From NCBI GenBank assembly GCA_921293015.1, contig OV121084.1, positions 25,234,946-25,298,945 on the forward strand: a stretch of DNA of 64,000 bases, in the 5' to 3' direction. Positions 1-11,536 of the stretch are shown piece after piece. Made by a program: the position numbers and the translations under genes. Below the pieces are notes generated by a model. That model saw only the letters and a list, made by a program, of their open reading frames with translations. It searched no databases and was not told the DNA's origin. The DNA is from Phorcus lineatus (taxonomy: Eukaryota > Mollusca > Gastropoda > Trochida > Trochidae). Position 1 is the first letter of the stretch. Each line of letters opens with the position of its first letter.

Positions 1-3000
1 TATTGCGATAAAAATTGTGGTCCTGCCTTTGGAGGAGATACAGAAAGAAGAGAAATTGAGACATATGTTACTTTAAGTGAACGGTTGTCGGGAACAAGAA
101 TTGCGGAAGTGACTTGCTCTATAAGCGACACTTTTGCAATTGATAGAGAATCTAAAGGGTTTTTAGAACAAAGCTTAGAGGGCGGCATAACAAAGTTCGA
201 AGTTTTCCAGACAGTAGGTGAGTTCCACTTTTGTGTCTTTTATAGATATAATATTGCATTTCACTTTTATTCAATATGTATTTTGAATTATGTTTTCCAC
301 CAAATGGCTTAGTTATATATTGTTACCTGTAATCATCTTGAAACAAAATAGTTGTTGTATTTTTGTAAAAACGCTTTGGAATCTAGTACGAAAGGTTATA
401 CACATCAATCTTGCAAAATTCGGCCCTAATTAAATTAAAGTTTTTCAGCATACGTTGTTCTATCTGTTTAGATGACGACTGTTACATTGACAAAGAGTGG
501 AGAAATGTGTCCAATGTTTCTGTTGAGGTACACGTTTAACTGAAAAAAAAATCAGTATTTTTATTTTATCTAGTTGTTGTGTATTGAAGTTGTCCCGTAT
601 GTCAACCGTTGATAGTGGTGCCGGTTACATAAATAAGTACTGCCTGTTGATTAAAAATGACTTAGAGAAAAAATCAGCACGTGTCAAATATGTAAAATGT
701 TTGATAAATCTTTAATGACTTCCATAACTAAGAAAATGATAACACAAGCACTTTCAGTGAAAGGTTTAATACAATTTCACAATCTTAATTTAATATCAAC
801 AGTTACAGCAAACTGATTTTTTTCACCTGTGGACTTAGTTAATGATTTGAATTAAAAGATAATTGCACTGAGAACAAAGCATACGTCTTTCATATTTAGG
901 AGCTCATGAGTTAAATAATGTTTAGTGTTATGCACTTTTCCAGTCACTTAAACAGGAACTTATCAAAGTAAGACCAAAAACACGGGAAGTGGACCACTTC
1001 AAGTTTCTTCTAGTGGGTCAGATAGGAGCAGGCAAGTCAAGCTTCATCAACAGTGTCCGATCCGCCTTCAAGGGACATGTCAGTAGCGCCATCTCCACCG
1101 GAAGTGACAGAACAAGCCTCACAATGGAGGTTAGTCCTGGGTACCTAAAATTTAATGTCTTCTTTCGGTATGACGCTCAGGTAGGACTTATTTCTATGTC
1201 GGGCGTCTAATCCAATCTTGTTTACTTGAAGGTTGGCAAGTAACAACTACTACAAAGTTGGTTTGAACCGGAACTTTCAAATAAGAGGGATTGTTTACTA
1301 CGAGGTTTATATCTATATTCTGCTTATTGACCTCTGACCTGCTATGGCCCAATAAATCTTTTTAGCCGGTATGAAAACTTCTTACATACCCCCACTACAT
1401 TATATACTTAATTTATGCCTTGTTTATGAGCTAATTCAAACTCAAACTAAAATCGTTCGTATGTGTTGACTCATTTTTCGCCATGACTAATTTTTCGCCA
1501 AACTACCATACAGTCGAAAATCATTCATGTAATTCTGTGTTTAAATAAGCAAAATTTAACTTCTCAATTTACAATATTCGCTTGAATGAGGGGTAGAAGC
1601 CATCGTGTGGACTGAGTACAGCTCCATCAACTTACTTCTTTACGTGCCTCACTAATACATATTAAATCAAGATACTTTGAAATGATTTGTAATTAGATGA
1701 AAAATTTATCATTTTATTTAAATTTCAATTAAATTTCCCGCGCTGACATTTAATACAATCGATAGATTAGCTAAACTGATACGCTACTGCAGGGACCGAC
1801 CGTCACACATACAATGAAATTCTTGCACTTGTCAGCTGGTTAAGCATGAGCTTTGCGCCTCCACATTAGCGCACTGACAGCACCTTGTGCGTTGAGCGAG
1901 GATTCGTGTCCCTCTCGTTTGAATGTTGGGGGTGGGGGGGATGAAACATGAATGTTTTAATAATGTTTTCATTATTGAAACAGAACACTGAACACCGAAT
2001 ACGAAATGAAGCAGACCGAACATTTCTACCTTTCCGCATCTGGGATACAAAAGGACTTGAAAAAGCCACCCTGAAATCGCAGGAGAACAATATCATCCAT
2101 ATCATCAAGGGACAACCTCCTAATATCATAGTAAGATGTCACAGGGTCAAAACAAATACCACATATTATTTATATATTATAAAAATATTACTGAAATTTA
2201 AAAAATAAATCTAATCTTTTTCACGGTAAGTTGTTAGTGTTAACTGTTCGTGTAACAACTTTTTCCTCAATTGTTAGAATCCTAATTTTGATGTAAAATT
2301 TACTATTTTTATTTTAACAGAATAAGATGTGGACTTACGTATATAGTCGCTGGAGAGAATACAGGGAACCACCTCATGAACTCAATAAAGTCCACTGCGT
2401 TGCTTTCGTTATTGACGGAACAGGGGTCAGCCTCTTACCCCCTGACCTCAAGGAAACATTCGAAAACATAAGAAGAGTTTCGGTTCGTTATGGTGAGTAT
2501 GAGGCTGGAGGTTTTTGCTTTAGGTGAGTTGTGAGAAAGCTTGTGTTAGTAACTTTATAAACTAATTTCACAGGGGGATGGTGTGCTCAAAGCAGTTTTA
2601 TTGAAGTCTTTTAGTCTCATAATTTTCCCTACATGCTTGTATATTCCTCAGATTCTATTGAAACCAATATCGTCAATTTTATTGTTATGATTGTTCAAGT
2701 GGTAGTGTTGCTCAAAATAATAAATTTTGTAATTTTCCAATATGGATGTTCCCAAAGAAGTTTTGGCGTCACCATTTGATATCGGCATCTTTCCCATAAA
2801 AAGTCCAATAGGATCTAGGTTAAATTCGAAACCATGACAACAAATATTTTAGTTATTGGTTTACATATGTGTCCATAAGGTCTTTTTGTTTTAAGGGCCG
2901 GATTGTGTTGTACCAATAAATGATAGTTCTCTTTGTTGTTACATGTGTTCTCTAGGTTGTGTTTGATATAGACAATAAATGCTATCTTCTTTATTCCTAC

Positions 3001-4267
3001 GAAGTTAAGTTACAGTAAATACCAAAGTGCCACCTACGTTCTTTCAAGTTTTCGGCATGATGTGTTAGTAACAAGAAATGCTAACACTTTTTTGTTAAGT
3101 TCTATTTGTATAACGAAATGTTATCTTCTTTGTTTTTACAAGTGTTTGCCAGGTAACGATGATTTAGATCTCTTTTGGCATTGCATATGTTCGTCATGTT
3201 GTGCCTGTAACAATAAATGCTATCTCCTTTATTCTTACATGTGTTCGCCATGTTGAGTTTGTAACAATGAATGCTATCTCCTTTGTTCTTACACGTGTTA
3301 GCCATGTTGTGTTTGTAACAAGAAATGCTATCTCCTTTGTTCTTACACGTGTTAGCCATGTTGAGTTTGTAACAATGAATGCTATCTCCTTTGTTCTTAC
3401 ATGTGTTAGCCATGTTGATTTTGTAACAATGAATGCTATCTCCTTTGTTCTTACACGTGTTAGCCATGTTGTGTTTGTAACAAGAAATACTATCTCCTTT
3501 GTTCTTACACGTGTTAGCCATGTTGAGTTTGTAACAAGAAATGCTATCTCCTTTGTTCTTACACGTGTTAGCCATGTTGAGTTTGTAACAAGAAATGCTA
3601 TCTCCTTTATTCTTACATGTGTTCGCCATGTTGTGTCTGTAACAAGAAATGCTATCTCCTAATTTATTCTTACATGTGTTCGCCATGTTGAGTTTGTAAC
3701 AAGAAATGCTATCTCCTTTGTTCTTCCACGTGTTAGCCATGTTGAGTTTGTAACAAGAAATGCTATCTCCTTTGTTCTTACATGTGTTCGCCATGTTGTG
3801 TCTGTAACAAGAAATGCTATCTCCTAATTTATTCTTACATGTGTTCGCCATGTTGTGTCTGTAACAAGAAATGCTATCTCCTTTGTTCTTACACGTGTTA
3901 GCCATGTTGAGTTTGTAACAAGAAATGCTATCTCCTTTGTTCTTACACGTGTTCCTAAATAATGACGATACGACTGATGTCTATATTCTCTGTTCCTACA
4001 GGTGTTCCTCAGGTGGTGCTGTTGACCAAGGTGGACCAGGTGTGTCCGATGGTATGCAACCACCCTGCCCTCACTTTCCACAGTAAAGCTGTTCGTGATG
4101 CAGTAGACCAGACGGCCCAGCTGCTTGGCATCTCGAGGCTACACATCTTCCCGGTGAAGAATTACGAACACGAGTGTGAACTGGAGACTTCCGTTGACAG
4201 ACTGACTCTGCTCAGTATAAGACAAATGATCCGGATAGCTGCTGATAATATGGATGATGCGATGTAG
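1..4267 (+). CDS. IFI44-like GTPase with TLDc domain (5'-partial, 5 exons seen)
   Basis: Exons read 1-213 (window edge), 944-1129, 1984-2130, 2321-2492 and 4002-4267, all bounded by GT/AG and joining in frame (phases 0,0,0,1). The first exon has the end of a TLDc domain (CGPAFGG and KFEVFQT). Exon 2 holds the P-loop GQIGAGKSS, exon 3 the switch II motif WDTKG, and exon 5 the base-specificity motif TKVD. The protein ends RIAADNMDDAM, then a stop at 4265-4267. This order (TLDc then G domain) is that of the interferon-induced protein 44 family, which in vertebrates is antiviral or antiproliferative and is expanded in bivalves and other molluscs; the role here is inferred from family. The G4 motif sits in VPQVVLLTKVDQVCP. 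The 5' exons lie outside the window. An alternative exon 2 donor at 1181 would add 17 residues and fits the family less well. Confidence 0.9.
2885..3960. repeat. ~54-bp minisatellite in the last intron of the IFI44-like gene
   Basis: Around 19 head-to-tail units of 54 bp (57 where a 3-bp insertion occurs, near 3660 and 3829) fill most of intron 4. Units before about 3100 are diverged; those from 3230 on are nearly uniform and read gtgttagccatgttg.gtttgtaacaa.aaatgctatctcctttgttcttaca. The phase continues into the splice acceptor: gtgttcct occurs at 3949 and again at 4002, 53 bp apart, the second being the first bases of exon 5. Because the period is a multiple of three and has no stops, long open frames appear on both strands (267 codons antisense at 3102-3905). 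These encode only the repeat and are taken as artefacts. Confidence 0.93.
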
Positions 4268-4523
4268 GCTACTTAGCTAAAAACACGACTTCGTTCAATC
4301 CTTGGTTTATATCTCGATATATCATCTGATATCTGGAATGACCTACCATGGACTCCTTGATAATGTTCTTGTGGACTAAAAGGCCTCTGTTAAAGTGTAT
4401 CCTCAGAACATTTGTAGTAAATATTGATGTAGTTAACGTGATATTTATTGTTTACTTTGTGTATATTACACTATTAGATATTTATTATTTATTATGAGAT
4501 GATTTCATGCTTTACTTTTTTTA

Positions 4524-4529
4524 AATAAA
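4524..4529 (+). terminator. Polyadenylation signal AATAAA for the IFI44-like gene
   Basis: The first AATAAA after the stop codon lies about 260 nt downstream, in an AT-rich 3' UTR. A second copy is at 4803-4808. Which is used cannot be told from sequence. Confidence 0.55.
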
Positions 4530-5700
4530 TTTGCATGAACTTAAGACCTTCAAGGGGAAAACTAGTAACATTTCCATGCCAATGTTTGCGAACAAAACGT
4601 TTTAATGAAGCAAATGGCAATAAGCACGGGGAATATGTCTCATCTTTATGTTATTTAACAAAAATGAACTCGCAAGTGTTTTCAAAATATATAGAGATAA
4701 TTCATTTTTTTATGATTTCATGTCATTTTGTATTATTTCTTCTTGGAAACGCATGGTCTTCATTTTCCTGAAATCATAATATGTACTTGTATTCTTAATT
4801 TAAATAAAGAAAAATTCTAATTCGAAAGTCTTTCATTTTTTTCTCATTAGTACCTGTTTTGTGATGAAAGTTAATTTGATTTGATTGTCAATTTAATTCA
4901 AGATCATTTTCACTATAATCCCGATGGTTTCCATTACCTTCAGAAACGCAGTTGATTATTTATATTAGTGCGAGACGTCATGGGCTATAGGCTGTGCACG
5001 TGTGTATTCATATTTATTTAAGCAGTTGACATTTTTAATCTTATATCTATGGGCCTCCAACTGAAAATGTTGGCTTCAAACTGCCAAAGTGAAAACAATT
5101 TCCAATTTGTATTCTACACTATGTTTCATGTTTTTAGATCTTTCAAAGCTTAATTCAATCAATTACATAGACTTTTACGTTGAGTGATTTTTTCATTATA
5201 TGTTATCGCATCATTGTTGTTGCCGTTCAAATTGATATGCCTAACAATTACAACAGGTTGTTCATCACACGATAATGTCAAATGTTGTGTCAAACATTCG
5301 CCTTCGCATAATTAGGTACTTAACATTCCACGTTACATAAAAAATACAATATTTAATAATTCACTTTGGCAGTCTGGTGGTAAGCAATTATTCACGTTTC
5401 ATCTCTTCATGTTTATCAAATTTTCTTCATGACAACTGTTATTTAAAAAAAAAACAATATATGATTTTTCGTAATTTCATACAAAAACATTCAACACATT
5501 TAAGATTTGGGATAATGATTTCTACATGGACTCTATAATATGAGCTAAAGTGGGTACCGTTTACTCGATGCATGCAAAGATTTACAAACGTCAGATACTC
5601 AATCATTTTATTCTACAGAAGGTCCATGTACATGTCACATTGCAAACAATATGTCACATTGTAAATTTCGATTCTGTAGTCGACTGCCCTCGCAAGGCAT
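4530..5700. other. Intergenic, AT-rich; nothing recognised
   Basis: There is no exon-like open frame with good splice sites here and no tandem or inverted repeat I could recognise. The open frame at 4535-4771 has low-complexity AT-rich codon use and no family resemblance. Confidence 0.5.
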
Positions 5701-5739
5701 AACGATCACTGGCTAATTGAAGCCTTGCTGTCTAATGAC

Positions 5740-6740
5740 ACAATTCTTTGCTTTCCTGCAGCGAGCTCACATGATATTGTTAGAAAAGCTGAACTTGGAT
5801 GCGTTGAGATCAATATGTGGAGCAGTTCGCGGAACAAGCCATAAGACACTTTATGACGAAACGAATCAGAAACTCCAGCAGAACGTAGATATATATCTAA
5901 ATTGACTACTTTTTATAACATGAAAAACAATCTAGCACCTCAATATCTTAATGACCTCCTACCAAAACCACCCAGTACGAATGACTACAATCTCAGAGAA
6001 AATTCATCCGTGCGAAATATGAAGAACAATGCGAACAAATCCTCACATCCAAAATATCGATACATTATCCGGTTTCAAAAATAAGCTTTGTGGATCTAGA
6101 AATTCAAATGTTAACTTCGATCTTAATTATTGTTCAAGTATTTGTCAAATTATCCATTCCTGCCTCAGGCTCCATTGTAGTGACTTGAATGCCGACAAGT
6201 TTGATAGACATATCGCGGACAGCCCAGAGTGCTCATGCGGTCACCCAATTGAACACGCCGTACACTATTTTTTCACATGCCATAAATGCACAGAATTAAG
6301 ACAGAATTCATTCTTCTATTTGAAAGGATTTAGTATTAATACAGTACTTAGGGGATGTACATCTCTCTCAAACGACGATCTTAATAAATTATTGAAGTCT
6401 ATTCATCAATATATCATAAAATCTGATCGATTTGACTCCTTTTAAGCACTTGAATATGTAATGACTGCCACGCAAACAACATGATATTCATGTAAAACCA
6501 CTATCTTTGAAGCTGAAGTTGTGAAGTTGTGAATCGGACATGTGTCACTAATATGAGTTTGTATTGATGTATATGTAGCTGTATCGGAGCGGCAGGCCAA
6601 TCCATACATATACATACATACTTTTATACATACTTTTATACATACATGCAGACACATACATACATACATACTTAAAACTCACATGCATACATGTACTTAT
6701 ATACATACTTATATATATGCATACACACATACATACATGA
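5740..6740 (+). mobile_element. 5'-truncated LINE (non-LTR retrotransposon), C-terminal part of ORF2 plus tail
   Basis: The piece 5780-5905 reads as the RT thumb/connection region (ICGAVRGTSHKTLYDETN), continues at 5902-6060 (KLTTFYNMKNNLAPQYLNDL is spread over a frame change near 5880-5905) and then shifts frame again to 6029-6445. That last part ends in a Cys/His module, CSCGHPIEHAVHYFFTCHKC, typical of the C terminus of animal LINE ORF2 proteins. The 3' UTR is followed by an imperfect (CATA)n tract at 6600-6740, consistent with a microsatellite-type LINE tail. At least two frameshifts make it inactive, and everything 5' of the late RT region is missing. It is the same family as the minus-strand copy at 21232-21756: both have RLxCSDLNADxFDRHI before the Cys/His module. 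Clade (CR1/L2-like) is a guess. Confidence 0.8.
6600..6740. repeat. (CATA)n-rich microsatellite
   Basis: Imperfect catac/catat repeats adjoin the 3' end of the LINE remnant. The minus-strand open frames over it are low complexity. Confidence 0.85.
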
Positions 6741-8635
6741 AAACAAAATGATTATATCGATCTTTTAAGATAAAATGTAATATTTTCATAGTTTGATCTA
6801 CATTTTGAGTAAATTTGGGACACTTTACTGGCTAAGAAATATAACTCATACATTATTATTAGAATAAAATTTATAGAATGAATGAGTTAATTAAGGTTTT
6901 TTTAATAAATTCTAATGAAAACATGGAATGACAATTCAAGTTTTAGGGATAAAGTTATACAAAATTCTGTTTCCTAAATATGATAGAAAATTATAAATGA
7001 CTCGAAATCCAAATGGCACATATTGATAATCAGTAATGGATATGCTATCGACGGATAACTGTTTATATTCATTTAGAAAAAGAACGAACTTTTACATGAA
7101 GACAAGTAAATACTATAAATCGCCCCCACACTCTATTATTACGCTGTTACTGGACCTCATTACTTGTTATTCAAAATTTCATGTAGGAAAGGCATTTTTT
7201 AATACGGAATTGATGAAATTTGAAATTTATTACTATTTCATTTGTCGATAATTAATATACATTTTTATATATCTAAGGTCATTAAATTCATTTGTTGGCT
7301 CTACGCCTAATATTAACTTGATTCCTTAAAAAGTGTCAACCTTTATGCAAACAGTATCAATAAGTTTAACTAGTGACCACAGTAACAGTGATGATGAGAG
7401 TTATGAAGAAGAAAAAGAACTTTTACCAAACACTGATTGATAACACACTCGCATACTTAACATTTAATCGCATACGAAACTAATATTAGATAAATTGATG
7501 TAATACTGGCATATGACGCACAAAATCTGAAAGAGCGTCGAGCTCGTGTAAAGATTTAAGATACTTTAGTATTTGTTAAAAAATTGGTATTAACTGACAA
7601 TGAAACATTCATTAAAGCAATTACTGAAATAGCATTTTTTTTCACATGATATTAGTTTAGTCACAAGGTGTCTTACCAAAATTGTACTTCAATCCTTTTT
7701 TAATTCATCGTTACACTTATTCGTTCGACTAGTTTAAATCCATCGTCCAATAACAAATAATATGATCCCTTCCGTTGAATCTTATGGTCATCCACTACAA
7801 TTGATAATTTTAATATTTTCGGTGAAGATTGTATGCGATTGGGCCTTTAACTCGGGGTTATCGTCCGATAACAAGTAAAGACATTAATTTGTAACTTTCT
7901 ACCGCAGATATCAGATAAGCCTAATCAATATTGACTACACATTTACCGTGGACAAAAGTGCATTGCTAATTCTGTATATTGTAAGGGCTAGGCGCCTAGG
8001 CCTATTTCATATGCTCCTCCACGGTAGGCCTATCCACCTTTAATAGTATGGAAGTGAAAGCGCTTTTATTTCTTCGTACAATGTTTTTAAAAAATGAATC
8101 GAAACCGAAAGTACAATGAATTTCGCTTAGGAATTTTTGTTTATATCCATCTGTGAAGGAATGTACCAAATGATGAATAATAGCATTATACGGTAGTATG
8201 TGTATCACACATTTATATACATAATATTTTCTTTAAAATTAGCATTTACTCTCGATTTACACATAAATACATGACTTGCAACGTGCGCAAAGGATTGGTG
8301 TACTAATTAGAGTAAAAAATCCTGGTTTAAAATCAATCAGCCATCTTATGAAATAATAAGGTCAATTAGGTATTTAGGATTTGGGATTTCTAAGGATAAC
8401 TAACCTGCTTGTAAGATAACCGGTGTACCAGCGAGGATTACGCCTACGTCTGTGTGTTATGTACATCAGTCCGTTAACTAGCTAGCGTGTAGGCGATCAT
8501 TCCGCCGACTCATTCGGGGAATCCCCTACACTTGTGCATATAATTATCTCTGATTCACCTTGTTACACAACAAACAAAACACTGTTTTCTATGGAAGCGC
8601 ATCGCTGCTAGCACTGAGAAAAATTTACAAAAGTT
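6741..8635. other. Intergenic, AT-rich; nothing recognised
   Basis: No supported gene was found. Short open frames at 7036-7251 and 8002-8208 show no domain and no convincing splice context. There are no clear repeats apart from short A/T runs. Confidence 0.45.
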
Positions 8636-8637
8636 CC

Positions 8638-9065
8638 AGTTAGATGATATTTTCATCTAAATGAATTTTATCTAATTATATGAAAGTTTCATTATAATTC
8701 TATAATTGTTTCATCTAATTATTATCTAATTATATGAAAGTTTCATCTAATCATAAGAAAGTTTCATCTAATAATATGATAGTTTCATCTATTAAATAGA
8801 GGATATCTAACAACCTTTTAGTTAAGAGTATCATCTAATTAGACGAAACTATCAACTTATTAGATAAAAGTATCATTTTGTTAGACACAACTATCATCTA
8901 ATTAGATAAAAGTATCATTTTGTTATACACACTATCATCTTATTAGATAAAAGAATCATTTTGTTAGACACACCTATCAACTTATTAGATAAAAGAATCA
9001 CCTAATAAGACAAAACCATCATCTAATTAGATTTTAAAAATCATCTAATTAGATGTTGAATAAAA
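8638..9065. repeat. AT-rich degenerate tandem repeat built on atctaattagat
   Basis: About 430 bp consist of imperfect units of roughly 18-36 bp combining tcatctaattagat(a/g)aaa with gtatcattttgtta. Many units are locally self-complementary (atctaattagat is a perfect palindrome), so the tract could form many small hairpins. Units vary in length and order. Confidence 0.85.
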
Positions 9066-9293
9066 ATATTTTGATTTTGAAACTAGTGTCTAATTAGACG
9101 AATACTAAAATAACTGCAGACATTATTAGGATGAAATGGACAATATCTTTCCACGAGCGTTGGTCGAGTGCTATAAGCACTTGGTGATGTCAGTGCTAGC
9201 GAATATTACCTGAATCACAGGATGGGGGTTAAAATCTCCAAAAGAACTAGACCCGAAAAAGATATATTAATTTTTTAATCCCAAGGATAACTT

Positions 9294-9708
9294 CATTCTC
9301 TTCCAACAGAGGTAGCTCCTCCTTATATTCCTATACAACCTTTGTCTTTGTTTCTCGGGCTTCCGGCAGTTTCCCCTACCGGGACAATATTTCAACTTAA
9401 ACTACCTGGCAATATTTCAGCCAATGAAAACAACGAATGCATGAAGAACATATTTGTTGTCCCACAGGCCTGTGCAATGATACAGTCGCAAAATGAGGCG
9501 TTTGTGTTCTGTAAAGACGACACAAGTGCTTGATGCATATTGAAAAAAAAAATGCTTTCGGAAAGCTTAGGGAAATAAATAAGACGTTTTGAATGATAAC
9601 TTTTTAAACGGCGTCGCTGATTGCTCAAATTACTTCTTCGAAACCTTCGAATTAAGACAGAGGTTGTATAGGAATTTATGACTAAGCTACCTCTGTTGGG
9701 AGAGAATG
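9294..9708. mobile_element. MITE with ~57-bp terminal inverted repeats, Mutator-like (copy 1)
   Basis: This 415-bp element starts CATTCTCTTCCAACAGAGG and ends with the inverse, CCTCTGTTGGGAGAGAATG. The inverted ends extend about 57 bp, to cctatacaacctttgtctt and its complement. It is flanked by near-identical 9-bp direct repeats, ggataactt at 9285-9293 and ggattactt at 9709-9717. A related 453-bp copy lies at 50996-51448. Long terminal inverted repeats with 9-bp target duplications point to the Mutator superfamily; no transposase is encoded. The short open frame inside (9342-9533) is conserved in both copies only as repeat sequence. Confidence 0.87.
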
Positions 9709-9717
9709 GGATTACTT

Positions 9718-10443
9718 GTCAGATGTTTGTTTTTATTAAGTATCAAATTTTATGTGTTTCCAACATGTTTCCCAGTTGCAAATCCTAAGAAATGTACCAA
9801 ACACGATATTGTACGCCTTTATCTTTATACATAATTTGAAATAAAACATCAAGGGATGGCATTTATAATGTATTGAAATTGTAAGATCTTTCATAAAATC
9901 ACATGTCCCTCTCATAAACCGTAACCATATTGTCTGTTTCTACAATACTTGCATATATTTGAAACCCAACAAAAGAGATAATTGAAGACTTTTTGTCATC
10001 GAAATTCATGCCTTTGTTTTTAATTTTCTAAATGAAGACATATTCAATTTAACCTTTATCATATAATGTTTTACCGGACACAAAAATTCATTACAACACT
10101 GACAAATGTATTAGCACGAATATAGACATGCAAATGTTCGTTGATCCCGCAAGACTGCAACTTCCTAGTTAGATTTCAGAGGAAATGTGAAGATATATTG
10201 CATATGCTAATTTCGATTTCATCTAAAATAAGAACTTCCAAAGAATATAGGTTAAGGGTCTAAGATTTAAAATCTAAATCCGACTGTGAATATTCGACAT
10301 TTGTTATATCTGATGATCCTCCCATAAAAGACAGAAATATACTGGACAAAATACATATAGGAAATAGGATTTTTTATGAATGATATTGTTCAGTGTTTCA
10401 ATCAAATTTAGATAAATTACTTGCCATGTTTATCTTCAAGTGA
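9718..10443. other. Intergenic; nothing recognised
   Basis: AT-rich sequence with no exon-like frame and no recognised repeat. Confidence 0.45.
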
Positions 10444-10456
10444 CAAGTGACAATGA

Positions 10457-10775
10457 ATGATTGTTAGTTGGGAATTAACACCGCTTTCAAGAGTATTTCA
10501 CTTATATCATAGCTGCTTATATTATTGCAGGGAAAAAGCCCGCAACACCATTTTGTTGATGCATTGCGGTGAAACCTGTGAGCAGTGCAGTTGACACTAG
10601 CGAACTATGGCTTGTCTCGCGATTATATGAAATGTAGCATTTCACCTCAAATTACAGCATGTTAAACAGTTTTGTAATGCAGAAAAAGTTGCCGAGCCCC
10701 TAGCGAGTATCAACCTCTTGAACCTCTTAAACCGAAGTCCAAAACGCGTTCAGCACTACGCTATCCAACCCCCGG
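10457..10775 (-). mobile_element. tRNA-derived-type SINE, minus strand (older copy)
   Basis: The body matches the copy at 53521-53818 in several blocks (taacaccgctttcaagag, gcattgcggtgaaacctg, gttgccgag). It is flanked by a perfect 13-bp direct repeat, caagtgacaatga, at 10444-10456 and 10776-10788, the mark of target-primed insertion. The tRNA-like head at the right end is more decayed here than in the second copy. Confidence 0.75.
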
Positions 10776-11097
10776 CAAGTGACAATGACAAGTTTATTAT
10801 GTAAAAAGGCCACTTGACCATGGGGTACTTGAAGACAATTAAATATTGACTCGAGACAGTCTACATGTTGGAAGCTTCTTCTCAAATTGATTATTTTTTT
10901 CCTTCAGTATGTATTATAGAATCTCTCAATCTAAGTTATATTCAATGATTAAAGAAAGAGTTCTGCCGACATCCGGTCCCGCTGCATTCTTGATATTTTG
11001 ATACATTGAGTTGAAAGCCAATATACTTTTACAAAATAAATGCATATTGAAAAAATATCCACACAAAATAAATTAATGATAATACTAATCAGCAATG

Positions 11098-11202
11098 CGC
11101 CCTGGACTTTCTTTCACAAAGCCTTAAGGTAACCTTAGTCCAATGTTAAAGCATGGGAGTTAAGGTTAACCTTAGTTACGGTTGCTTTGTGAAATGAGGC
11201 CC
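11098..11202. mobile_element. Palindromic MITE, 'ctttcacaaagc' family (copy 1)
   Basis: The sequence folds on itself: ttcacaaagccttaaggtaa at the left pairs with ggttgctttgtgaaatgagg at the right, ending in ggccc. A second copy with the same internal sequence is at 61816-61933. There is no coding capacity. Confidence 0.75.
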
Positions 11203-11407
11203 AGACGCCGTGGAAAGGCTAACCCAACAGGTGGCTCTGAGGAATGGAATCAGTCCTCGATGTTTTTTCTTTTTGAGTGAATTTGTTCGGTTGTTTAAAC
11301 TCGAACATAAATTTTTGTGAATTGTGAAATGATAATCTATTTGTGTATACATATTAATGTCCCTGCGAATTTCCTTTTGTGTGTAAAAGACGTGCTCTCG
11401 CTTACAG

Positions 11408-11536
11408 GGTACTTATGGGCCATCTTTTATCTCCAATGAAGAGCTCTACAAGCGGAAAGATATCATCCCACTTTCCCAGGTAAAGGAAGAGAAAATGGCG
11501 ATATATCAGGCACATGTTAAGGATGCAACCAGATGA
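11408..11536 (+). CDS. Possible terminal exon of an unrecognised gene
   Basis: A good acceptor (ctctcgcttacag) is followed by 42 open codons and a stop. The reading includes NEELYKRKDIIPLSQ and then KMAIYQAHVKDATR. Codon use and charge pattern look more protein-like than the surroundings. There is also an internal donor-like gtaaag at 11480, so it may instead be a 72-nt internal exon. I do not recognise the family, and no partner exons were identified. It may also be a decayed or retroposed fragment. Confidence 0.35.
   Translation, partial: GTYGPSFISNEELYKRKDIIPLSQVKEEKMAIYQAHVKDATR

Noticed and set aside
1130-1180. Extension of IFI44-like exon 2 to a donor at 1181
   Set aside because: It would insert 17 residues between the P-loop region and the WDTKG motif, longer than expected for the family; the donor at 1130 gives a better fit.
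3102-3905. 267-codon antisense repeat protein
   Set aside because: It is only the minisatellite read on the other strand; period divisible by three and no stops explain the open frame.
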